64,000 nucleotides of DNA. It comes from Vespula vulgaris. Its lineage: Eukaryota; Arthropoda; Insecta; Hymenoptera; Vespidae. The notes beneath the pieces were generated by a model. The model was given only the letters and a program-made list of their open reading frames with translations, did no database searches and was not told the origin of the DNA. Where the stretch lies: contig NC_066589.1 of the NCBI RefSeq assembly GCF_905475345.1, positions 4,556,001 to 4,620,000 of the forward strand, in the 5' to 3' direction. A program made the position numbers and the translations under genes. This document shows positions 27,101 to 40,210 of this stretch, one piece after another; within the stretch, counting starts at the first letter, position 1; every line of letters starts with the position of its first letter.

Positions 27101-30100
27101 TCTCAATGCATCTCGAAGAAAGGATGCGGGTTTTCCGTCCTTCCCCGTCCTTCCTTCCCCCTCCCCTCCTCTTCCTCTTACTCCCCTCCCAGCACTCCCG
27201 GTTGCACTCTTCTCGCGCCATGCGACCCTTTTCCCGTAGTGACTACCGGTGTTACGCTCGTAGGGCCCCCAGGCAGTCCACGAAACGACTCACGAAGAGC
27301 CACGAGGACTCCCGAGGGCACACGAGTGCTTGGGCCTCTCTCTCACCCCTCCCCTCCCCCCACTATCGACTACCACTACCAATCTAACAAACACCACTAC
27401 ACCGTCGCTACCATCATCACCAACACCATCACTGGCAAACATCTCGACTGTGCTGACTTCTTCTTCTTCTTTCTCCACACGAATCGCGAATCTGCCCTCG
27501 AGGAATCCAAATTCGAAGCATCTTTTTTCCGAATACCTTCCTGGCTCGACCTTTCACCGATTATTTTTCTTCTCTCTTTTTTTTTCATGCTGAGAGAGAA
27601 GAGAGAGAGAGAGAGAGAAAGAGAAGATTACGGCACATCGAATTCCCACGTGGACTTGGAAAGGATTCACCTCGGAAATAGCAAGGTTCTCTCTTTCTCT
27701 CTCTCTCTTTTGAATGGGCGTATCTCACGACTAAGGTAGTGCCGAGGGATTGGAGAGGAGTAAGAGAGAGAGAGAGAGAGAGAGAGAAAGGTTATTGACG
27801 GTGGCGCTGTTGCACTCCGTTTGCCGGCGTGGTTTTTCACATTCCTACGGCTCTCTTCCAGGAGCAAACAATGTTAACGACTATGGGAAGGGTTCAGGAT
27901 TCCATCTCTACCCAGCGATACATAAATAGGCCGTCTCTCTTTCTCTTTCTCTTTCTCCTTCTCTCTTCTCTCTCTCTCTCTCGCTCTTCCTCCTTCTCAC
28001 CGATTTGTTCAGATAAACGTGTATTACGAGAGGATTATAAAAATGTCTTTTTTTTTTATTCTCTCTCTCTCTCTTTTTTTTTCGTCCTTTTACAAAAGAT
28101 AATTTTTTTAGAAGTAAAAACAATCTCTCACTTCCTACCATCGTCTATTTCACCCTCTCTTATTTTTCTTTTCCTTCCTTTATCTTGTCCTTTTTCTCGT
28201 TTTCTTTTAATTCTGCCTGTTAATATGCCATTACGTTTTCGCTTATGCCAACGGCGTAAGCATATATCTCTCTCCTCCCACGATAATGACTTTGACCTCG
28301 TCGATTGTCGAATCTCGTGGACTTTCTTTTCTACCTTTCGATATGAACGTATTGAGAAAGTTCAACGAGAACGTCTATGTCTTTCCTCGTGTAAATGTTC
28401 TATAAAAATATTCTATATATCGTATATATATATATATATATCCGTCAAAATATTCATGATAATTATGATTAATATTATAATAGGATATCATTGATTCGAT
28501 TAAATGAAATATTCTATAGATTTCTAATACGTATTATTAAGCGATCGTTCGTCACTATGATTTTATTCCTTTTTTTTATGCATGTATCAATTTTTATTTT
28601 AGTTATGTTTTCTCAATATAAATAATGTCCTTTTCTTATCGTTCGTTCGTTCGTTCGTTGATTCATTCATTTATTCATTCATTATTCAATATTTTTTAAG
28701 TGACAGAATTTAACGTAGAACAAAACATGGAGAAGACGATTAGGAGAAAAGAGTTGGCAACTCTTGGAAGTAACTTATCGTGGAATCTCGTAGCGAATGA
28801 ATTCGCTCTTACGACGGAATTAACCTTTTAACTGTCGGCGAAAGCAATTGTAACGGGTGCATTAAATGCGCCGTCCACCGTAAGTGGTGCGTGAAGCAAC
28901 AGGCGACAATTTATCGTCACGGCCGCCGTACATTCGACCTCTCTCTTTCTCTCTTTCTCTTTTTTTCTTTCAAGTTATTGTCTTCTTCAAGTGAAACGAT
29001 TTCTGGATTAACGACCGTTTAATATTTAGACTTGTCATTAACAATACGACTCCCACGTTTAGTCGGTAGAGTTTACAGAATTTAATCTTAACTGATTGAC
29101 AAAATGTTTTTTCAAGAATTTGTCAATCTTCGTTAAGAAAACATTTTTTTTTTTTTTCGAAAGGAAGGTTCGTGTGGAGAGGGGAGTGAATAAAAACTGT
29201 CAAGTTACTTCGAATTCGATTGGAATATTTTTTCTTTGTTGGTACTATCTAGTTAAATAATGCGAGATGCAATCGAAATGGTCTTGGTAAAAAAAAAGAA
29301 AAAAAAACAAGCGAAGAAATTTAGAAAATTTGCATTTAAAAGTTGCCTCAAACTGTACGATGCACAGATGAGAAGTAGAAATAGATGTGGTTGTAACTAA
29401 ATTACCGCGGTATATGTACAAATAAAAAAAATTGTAATAAAACAATAAAATAGAATAGATAAAACGTGCTATAAAAAAAAAAAAAAGAAAAAGGAAAAGA
29501 GAAAAGAACATAATAAAAAGAAATCTTAATAGACAAACGAAACGTAACAAGATAAAATCTTTCTTTCTGTCATTCTATTTCTTCGTAATAGTGTTTCATG
29601 CGTACGTGTTTGGTAGAGAAGAAACTGGCCGAGTCGGATTGAGTCACGATCGGATCGTGTACGATCCGTAGAAATCCTCTCCTCCCTCCATCATGGCTTA
29701 TCGCCGGAGGAATGCAACGAGCATGATTATCAAAGCGTTATCGTACGACAACGCCCATCATCCAAACGACGCGCTCTGGAATTCGAGGCTGGCTACTGTG
29801 TTTATTCGACATATATATAGGGTGTTCTCTAACTACCCATTAAAATATTCGACTGGATGATTTCTCGTTTTATTTGAGGTGGGGGGAGGGGGTTGAAAAA
29901 GAGATAAAAGAGAAAAGCGAACGAAAATGCCGAGAGGAAAAGCACGAGAAACGTTTTAGAACAGAGAACGTCTTCTTTCTAAATCTTACGACAGAATTAA
30001 CTTACTAGATTTATTTTTATTACTCCTATTATTAAAAATCATAAAAATGTACATAGAAAATAAATCGACGTTGGTTACGCGAAGAAACAAATTTAAAAGT

Positions 30101-33100
30101 GAAATCATTGTTTAGTTTCAATGTCGGACTTGCACATTCGACGCAAAATCATTATGTATTCTCTCGTTATTTCGATCGATCGAAATTTAAAAGGCTCGTA
30201 TCAAATCCGCCGTTGCCCCACCCTCTCCCCCATCCATCTTCGAAGCGCATCGTAAATTCGTACATCTCCACTATTCATCGCGTGCATTGAATAACAATCG
30301 TTCCAATGTTCGTTTCTCTTAGTGTAAGTTTTGATTTCGATGAGAAAGGTCTCGTGTTTTCTTCGTTCTTCACTCGCGATAAGACTTCCCGAGAAATCTC
30401 GATATAGGCTCGGACACGTCGGTCATCTCGAAGGAATCTCCCCAGAGCTCGGTTTCCGATTTCATCTTCCGACGATAGAACGAGATCGGTACTCACGACA
30501 AAAGGGAGACGAGCGACGAATTCGAAAGAAGCTTAAGACGAGTTCTCAGACTTGAAATCTTGACCTCCATCGTCTCTTCTTTGTAATAATAACACGTTAT
30601 CGTTACAACATTTTTTTAATAACTCTTGAGAATTTATAAGGATATTAAATTTCTATAACGCTTTTTTATTTCATTATAATATTTGCTTAGACATATGAAA
30701 AATATTTTTTAATTTAAATTTAAAAATATATATAGAATACACGTACGTAAATTCAATATCAATAGTAATATTAAACATGTGTAATTAATTTGTTTCTATA
30801 TCAATAATATATATATATATTTTTTTTACATCAAGGATTCGTAATTCGTATATGAATATAATAATTATATCGATATACTTTTGTCTATATAAAATTATAA
30901 GCGTGTACTCCTACATATATTATACTTATATCGTTCATATATGATACGTATAATATACGTTCTAAAGACCCTCTTATTACATATCCATAATATATTTTGA
31001 TTTTATAGAAAATCGGATAAAATTTTTCTAGTATCGTTCTTATATATCGTATTGGTCTATCATATCATTCATAACTATACATCAACGTCGATATACGTGT
31101 CAACGAATCGACTCATTGATCGAGAATATTTATCGTTGATACCGGTAATCGTCGACTTCTTCTTTCGTAATGCATCACACGATCGATAATGTACGGACCA
31201 CGTGTTTGCGAGATTATACTTCGTTAGAAAATCACGATAACGACGGAAGATCGTGAATCGTGACCTTGTCGCTTACACAAGGACACCAACTTTCTTTTTC
31301 TTCGTTGGCACAGATCGATCTACCGTGAAAGAAGTTTAATCGAATGCGTTTCTTTGTACGTCAATATCAATCCGCGTCGTTCGATTTCTTTATAGAAGCA
31401 AGAATGCATAACTCTTTAATCCTCAACGTTTTATCGCTTATAAAGCTTACATGAGTTCAAGCACGTACGACATATTTATAAGATCATCGTTATACCAAAA
31501 CTAAATAACTAATATTTTTCTTTTCTTCGCGATAGAGAGCATCTGACAGCTTAGGCTATAAATATCTCACATACATACTTTATTACGCGATCCGTTTAAA
31601 AAAAGGAAAAAAGAAAAAAATAAAAAAGAAAAGAAAAGAAGTCCACTTGGCGAGCGTTTGTTTGTAACGATACGTCAATCGATACGTCGACCTTTCGTTT
31701 CGCGTTAGATAGCGAAGTACTCGAGCAACTCTTAAATCCGAACAAATTCAAAGTTCACGATATTATCGATATTATTACGTGTTATTACTTTCTTTCCCTT
31801 TCATCTTTCCCTCTATCTCTCTCTCTTTCTTTCTCTCTTCTATCCCTTTCATATAATCTATACTAAACCTCGTAAATTAATTTCAATCACCATTTTCATT
31901 TTTCGATCATAAAACTAGATCGTTTACACCCTAATTATATCCATTCGAGGATTATTTTATTATATAATATTAAATTATTTTATATTATATATATATAAAT
32001 ATAAATATAAATATATATATATAAAATATATAATATATATATATATATATATAAAAATAAAAATATAATAAATCATTCGATTTGTATATTTTCTTTTTCA
32101 TTTTATCCTTTTCATAAGAAGAAAATTCATTGGAAAATTCGTCGCTGGAGCGAGAGGTAAAGAGTTGGGAAGATGACGCGCATCGTACGCAGAAATTCCG
32201 AATATTCTTCGTTCGTCGAGGGGTAAAGAGTTATCGGTAGGTAGGCCGCGATGATAGCATCGCATTCCATTCATATCAGCATCGGTCGCTCGGCCGCTGC
32301 AGGCTGCCCCGCCCCGTCTTCCCCCTCTCCATAACCTCTCTCTTTCCCTACTTCCTATCCTCTTCTTTTTTCTCCTCCTTCTCTTTCTTTCTCTGTCTTT
32401 TCCTTTTTCCCTCTCTCTATTTCTTTCTCTTTCTTTCTTTCTTTCTTTCTTGCTTTCTTTCTTGCTTTCTTGCTTTCTTAGTTTCTTCGCGCCCGCGCAA
32501 GTACAGTTGTAGGCGCTCTTTTACGCGACCGATCGCCATCATGGCCTTGCACAGCGCATTCCTTTTCCAAAATATATTAAAAGGAATCTTAGAACTAAAG
32601 AAAATCGTTCGCAATTCAAACTGATCTTGAAATATAACTTTGAAAAAGAAAAAAAAAAAAGTAATTAAATGGTAACGAGGATAACAAGAAAACGGGGTTA
32701 ATAAAAGAGCTATATAAATAAATAAGAGTAAATAAAAAAGGGGTAAATGAATGAATGAAAGATTAATGAAATAAAATAATGCAGGAGAAAACATTGAATG
32801 GATTTAGTTTTTACGATCGTTCAACGTGAAGTTAAGTTTCGTGTATCGATTATGTTTGTATTTATGTCTGTGTTAGGGACTTCTTATTACTTATAATTCG
32901 TCTTTACTGAATAGCGATCAGTATGGATAAGCTTAGAATTTCTATGGGATTATCTGTTGATATATATATTGATAGTACATATCGATTGGCCGAAGATTAA
33001 CGCCTTCTTTTAGATTTGTATCTTTATCGTCGATTCTACGTTATTAAACTCTTAACAGGGCAAGATTTTTTATCTTTCTTACGGAGATGTATGGAATTTG

Positions 33101-33878
33101 TTTTGATTGATAATAAAATTGTTAAGACGGAGACAGAAAATTTTGAATAAATTAATGAATCGTAAAATGAAGAATTTTTTTTTTTTTAATAAGAGTAAGA
33201 AACAAATGATTTATTTATTCATTTATCAAGACAGAAGTGAAATTCTCTTAACGAGTTAACTCGTTCCTTTCGATTAATATGTTGAAGTATAGTTTTACAA
33301 GGTCAGTGGGTTTTATTTATCATAAAGGAAACATACGAATGAACTTAATTCGTTCTTCGGCTATTTTTAAGCTACACACTTGCTTCGAGATTCTTTTTTA
33401 CTCGATCAGTCGTCGAAATTCGTACTAAACTCTTAAAAAAAAAATTCTCGTTCAGACGATTCGCTTATAATACATTATTCTTTTTTCTCTACCCGTTCGC
33501 ATAACACAGATTAATTAATCATTAGTTTATTCGCTTAATGAAAGTTTGCTGTTATAAATTATTATTCATAGAAAATATTGAAAGTTTAGTAACGTGTAAT
33601 GTCCTCTTATTGTTTCTTGCTTTAAAATGAGTTTGACACGCTTGACCAAGTTCGATAGTTATATGCTTTTGTATATACATATAAATACATGCATGTATAT
33701 GTATCTATGAATAAAAAAAAATAAGTTTACATGAGCGTTCTTCGGGAGTAACCAAGTACTTGAAACTTTCCCTAGAAGGAATTTATTAAATCTCCTTTTA
33801 TCTCAGCGATAAGTTAAAACCGCCGACGTAGACGTATGGTACAACTACAAGTATCTCGTATCGTCGTGACGCAAATAA

Positions 33879-33955
<77 letters not shown>

Positions 33956-36900
33956 CTTTTGATTCTTATCTTTTTCGTAGACGCTACATACCATAAATAC
34001 GTGTTATTTGACCGCACGGATCAAATCGTGATTATAATAACGGAAGTTCGCAGTACTTTTTCATCGCTTGTGATACGTCGGAATTTGTGAGAGAAAACGA
34101 TTACTGCGTGCCTTCGATACCTCGCAGATTGTTGAGATCAAGTATTAGAGATCGAGTCTATTTTTCTTTTTTGCTCATAATTCGCAGGATTTCCTATACG
34201 AAGCAATTGCTCTCATGTTAATCTAATGCAATTTCGATAAAATCATCGAGTCTAATCGAGATTGTTCTGTTTTTCTGTTCTTTTTTTTTTTTCTTTTTCT
34301 TTTCTCCTTTTTTTTTTGTTTCGTCCGCGTTACGACGGACAAAAATAACATTGAATTTATCGAGTGCCTTCTATAATAATCTTCGGTGGATTAACTACTA
34401 TTTAAACGTAGTCTTATTCGGATTTATATAGATATGATATTTTCGATCATAACGATCTCTTAACAGGTGGCTTTAGACTTGATCGCAATCGAAAAAATAC
34501 AAACGTATGCTTAGATTCCTCGTGGAATCGAATGATAATTAGAATTAGCGTGATTTCGCATGGAAGGAGCCGGGGAATGCGTGGTGCGAGAAGCGATGAT
34601 ATCTTTTCTGAGCGATGATTCGAGATATGCGTTATCTCGATCCAAAACATGTGCGAAAATACGTCGTTCCGGTCTGGGAGCACCATTTCGTATTCCTCTT
34701 CGTAAATAAACGGACTTTTTTTCTCTTTTGTTCCTTCAAAAAAAGAAAAAAAGAAAGAAAAAAAGAGAACAACAAAAGATAAGAAAAAAAAAAAAAATAA
34801 CAAAAGGAGTAACGAACGTTTCGAGCCATAGAATTTTTGTCATTATATATGCGCGTGTCCGTATGTGTGCCTGCAAAACCTCTCCCAAAGAAAAAGAAAA
34901 AGAAAAAAAAAAGAAAAACCGAAAGAAAAAGAGAGAGAGAGAGAGAGAGCATTATACGAATACAACTTTCATTCATACGATATACGTTATACGATTGTTT
35001 ATACGATTCATCGAATACGATTTTTCCCAATTTTTTTTTTTTTAATACGATAAAGCAACAAAAAGGATGATTCGCGATAGTTCCGATTTGATTCCGATCG
35101 GTACACCACCGCTTCGTGAATTTTCGTTAAGGCTCGGTTCTCAGGGCCGACAGCTGCGGCAAAGAACACACGGGGACGGACGATCGGCCGAGGACGCGTT
35201 TGGGTCCGACGTTAGTAGTCTTGGGCCCCGAAGACAGGTGGCCGGCTGCGCGAGCCTCCGAGAAACGTGTACGTTCCTCGAACGCGCGGGGCCGCCGCAT
35301 GCTTAGCTTCCTTCTGAAATTGAATGCGCGCCTGAAATACATCTTCGCAGCGGCGTTTATGATAATTGCACGCGCCGTGTGGCGCCAGTGCCTTCTGCTC
35401 GGCTGCTCGCTTGCCCCACTCTCTTTCCCCTTTCTCGTTTCTACCCCTCCTCTTTCTCGTTCTTCTCCTCCTCCTCCTCCTCCTACACCCTCGTCTCAAC
35501 CCCTCTTCCCTTCTCTCGCACCATCACATCTCCCACCCTACACCTCCACCCCCCACTCCCACCCCTTTTTCTTTTCTTCTTCCTTACAGAGCTCTGCCGT
35601 CTCCCTTTCTCTCTCTTACATTTTTTTATCCTACGACCTATTCTTCTCTCCACTTCTTGCATTCTTTTATCCTTGGTATTCGTTTCTATTCTTTGGAGCT
35701 TCGCAAAATTGATACTCGCTTGATACAATGTCCTCGTCCTCCCCCCTCCCACCCCCTCGCCCTCTCCATTCCGCGTTATCGCGTGACCTTTTTCCTCAAT
35801 CGTTTTTTTAAAACGTCTCACGAAATAAGCTCGGAATTATTTTGTTTGTTGCCGTTGCGGTTAAGACGACGGGGTTTTGCGTGAAATGAAATTTCTTTTT
35901 TCTTCCTCTTCTTCTTCTTCTTTTTTTTTAAGTCGCGTTTACGTTAATTCTACAAAAAATTTCCGTTCGTTCGATTTGCGTCTTCCTTTCTTTTTGTCCT
36001 TGTTGTTATCGCCGTTGTTTTCTTTTTCTGTTTTTCCTTTCCTTTCTTTTTTATTTTTTCCTTTCCTTCTTTTTTTTTTTTCGTATATGGAGAACAAGCG
36101 AGAAGGAATTTGTAAAAGAGTGCAAGGCTTCTTAGTGCAAGAGGCCGCGTGTACATTGGCGGCCTTGCATTAGCCACGGATTCCCGTTCCTCTCGCTTCT
36201 ACTCTTTCCCTCCTCCTCCTCCTCCTCCTCCTCCTCCTCCTCTCTCTCTCTCTCTTTCATTTTCTCTCGACAGCCACGTGCGCCTCGAGAAGCTTCTTTT
36301 ATATCCTTGCTCTTTGTTCGGCAGCAGCTGTCCGCCCCAAGAAATTCCTTTCTCGACCGTCAGCAGCCCGATTCCTCCTGATTCCTCGTGCGTCCTCTTC
36401 GCACTACGTGAATCCGAAGTAGACATCACCGGTCCCCTTTTGCTTCTCTCTCTCTCTCTCTCTTTCTCTCCTCTTCTCTACCTCTCTCTTTTCCTTTAGA
36501 AACACGCCATATCTCTCCTGAGTCACGAAGTCCCATCGGATTTATATCTCAGTCTTATCCGAGGAGCCAATGTCCGATGTAAAAAGTAACCGATGGAAAA
36601 GATGCTTTCCTCCACCCCCCCATCTCCTCTCCTATAGATGTATTATTATGTACCGGCTATGATCGAATAAATATAAATAAACTTTTATGGAAAGGGAAAG
36701 AATGTTTCTTCGAACGGATGTCCGATACATAAGACGAATTTCGAGATTATACGTAAGAGTACTCTATCTCTCTCTCTCTCATATGGTGTGTATTTATGGT
36801 ATGTGGTGTAGGTATATGTGTGCATGGTTCAAGCATCACAGTCTCTCCTCCTCGAACAGAAACGAATGACGAAATCGAGATTTAGTTTCACAAAAATTCT

Positions 36901-38543
36901 TCAGATGCCAAAAGAAGTTCCCTTCCAAGTATGGCATCATTATTTACGTTTTCTCATTGGACGGCTGGCTTACGTATATACTTACATACATATACTCTTA
37001 CACATACCTATGTACATATTTCGATGGATTCCTTTTTATTATCTACCATCGATGGTGGTTAACAACGTGGAAGAGAAAAACGACGAGGAAGAGTAAAATT
37101 TGCACAGCCGCCTTATCGCCCGACTATTTCTGGTTGGACGTTTTTATTTCGATACGTTGAGACGATATCGCGACAATATGATGCTTGTCTCTTTTTTTGT
37201 CGAACGTATGCGTATGTACATATGTGTTATATACAAGGTGTCCTCGTTTAACTCGAGTAACTTTAATATTTTCGTTCTTTTAGATTTTACGAGAAAATGT
37301 CGAAAACTTTTTTCAGCTAAGACAAAATCGAATATGTTATTAATATTAAAGTGTATAGTTTATTTTTTAGTACGGTATAGTAGGTACGAAATATCAGTTG
37401 ATATCCTGTATCATTGAAACAAATCTTTCACGAAAAATGCCAAACGACGCGACCGCCGCCTTCGTTTTAATGCACGCTTGCAAATAATAATAAATAATGA
37501 CAAAATTGATTATGTGTACGAGTTTTGCTTAATCGATAAAAGAAGCTGACGATCGGCAGAGTGAATTTCAATAAGGCTGACACGACGCGATTCGATAAAA
37601 TCCAAATGTTTATTCGCCAATGACGCAACGTGATTCGATGTTCTAATACTTTTCGACATGAAATGCGAACAACGCGATCGCACTGCATTCTTCTCAAACT
37701 ACTAAATCAAAATTAAGAAGTTCGACATTCCCTGACTCGTTTGTTCACGCTTACGAGTCACTGAATTTTTGTTGTTTCGTGAAGCTATCGAAAAGTTTAT
37801 GATAAAACAAACATCGTTGAAAAACACGAAAGAATTAATACTGTTCGTGCTAATAATATTCCATAAGGAGTATGGTATCATTCCTTTATCATTTCCAATA
37901 CATTTCATCGACAATATCATGCAATCAAAATTTTGAGAATTAACGTCGTTCGACAAAAAAATATCGATAATCTTGAAATTTCGAAAAAGGTGATTTTGAA
38001 AAAAATCTCTCTTTGATCGAAAGGTTATCCTCAATTTCTTTCTACAACATTTATTTCTACCATCAAAAGCAATGAGAATATTTAATCATTTGCGTTGATA
38101 ATTTCTTACCAGGCGCCCGTCTTACAAACACGAAATAAAATTCACGGCTAACTAATATTTCAAATTATTTTTATAAGAATGCTTACGAACGCAATATTCG
38201 TAATGAATTTGAGTAAGTGTAAGTATGATAAACGTATTAAAAAAAGAGCTGTTGAAATGTATAGACTATTTTATTGATGTCAATTTTTTTAACTATATAT
38301 ATATATATATATAGATATTTTTTAAATATATTTATTTTATATACCGGTTTAATCTTTTAACTGTCCTATTACCGTGCTCATTTGTCCGATATTTCCGGAT
38401 TACGTCCGAAACATTATTAATGATGCATGATTATCGAACGATGTAGTAAGGACGTCAACGGTCGACATGTATAACGCGTCATTCCGTCGCATAAAGATTT
38501 TCAAGTTAAGTGAGACACTCTATATATGTACATACATACATAT

Positions 38544-38574
<31 letters not shown>

Positions 38575-40157
38575 GTATGTATATACTTCGTATATACGTA
38601 CGTTTAATCGCAAGATAGTCGCGCGATACTTCTATCGCATTTGATAATAATATTGTATGAAATTGTATCGTCCTTATACAATGCAATCGAAGTAGGTATT
38701 ATTTTTAAAGTCATTCAACTACTTATTTGATCCGTTATCTGTCTTCAATATCGATCGTTTCTATTTTATCGTTAATAATATTGACATTTTTCTTGACGAC
38801 TTTATTTTTCTCTTTTTCTCTCTTTCTTTTTTTTTTTGTTATAATTTTGTAAATAAATTTCAATGCCTCTTCGACCGTGTTTATTTCTGTATCTTCCTAG
38901 CATTTTTTGTCGATTACACGATGGCATAATATTGAGTATTGTTAATCGTTTTAAATATTCTATCGATAAGATTATAAGAGTCCGATGATCACTATAGAGC
39001 TCCTCCTTGCTTTCTCGTCATCGTCTTGAGGTAATCGTGTTGTTCGGGGTTCCTATATCTCTCTTTCTATCTCTTTCTCTCTCTCGAGTCAAGAGGCACG
39101 AGACCCATTTCATACGGAATTCGGTAGCCACAGGGCGATCACGTGAGCACCCGGTAGCATCCAGCCTCCTAAACCTAATCATTTTAATCTCGGAGCTGGT
39201 TCCTCCGTCGACGGTAGCCCTCATCGAGCGAGCCCCTCGGATCGGTTTGAGTCCAACCTTCCACAAAAGTCACGTCCAAGAGGAAACCTTAGAACCTTAG
39301 AAGGTCGCAGTTATTTTTCTCGAGCATCCGCTCGATTTTCGTTCTTCGTGTAATCGGATAGGTATGCGTAATCAAGCCCCACCGTTTCTTGAAGCTAGCC
39401 CGATCTTCCGTTATCCTCGATAGTAACGATTCTAATAACCGAAGACCCTTCAAACACACGATTCGATCGAATTCCAATAATTCCTCGAAATCATATCGAT
39501 CACGTATCTATACAGATGGACGTATCTAAACGTTCAACTGCACGTTCGAAGAAAAGAGAATAAACAACTTATTATTAATTACTATCATCGAATTCGAAAG
39601 GTTCGATACGATCGAATCGAGCGGCTGAGAAAAAAAAATTCAAACGAAATTGACTTGCGAAATTAGCGTAGGATCGTACGGCTCCGTTCATATAGAATTG
39701 ACATTGACCTCGTGGGGTTTCCCTCTCTGTCTATCCGTCATCCGGTTATCCTTCTATCCATCCATCTCTCTGTTCTACGTAGGAGCCAGGGCGGTGGTTA
39801 GCGCGAGCTATAAAAGGGGCCTCGAGTCGGAGAAGCTGCCATTCGTGCTGCTCGGTGGTGGGGGTAGGGCTCCTGCTCAGCGAGGCCTCATCGAGGCCTC
39901 GTCCAGGCCCCATCGAGAATACTTTGTCCAGGCCTCGTCCAGGCTTCGTCCAGGCTCCGTCCAGGCTCCGTCCAGGCCTCGTCGAGCCACGTTCAGATAA
40001 ATATGCGGGAGGGGCCGGAATTCCTCACTCGGCTGCATTCCATTCCCTCCTCCTTTTCCTTCACGACTGGTCTTTCTCTCTCTTTCTTTCTCTCTCCTCT
40101 CTTTTCTTCCTTCCTTCCTTGCTATTACTACTACTACGATTACTATACTATATTATA

Positions 40158-40210
<53 letters not shown>

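Noticed and set aside
35200..35884. Long Ser/Leu/Phe/Pro frames on the plus strand
   Set aside because: A pyrimidine-rich stretch open in three overlapping frames at once; low complexity rather than a gene.
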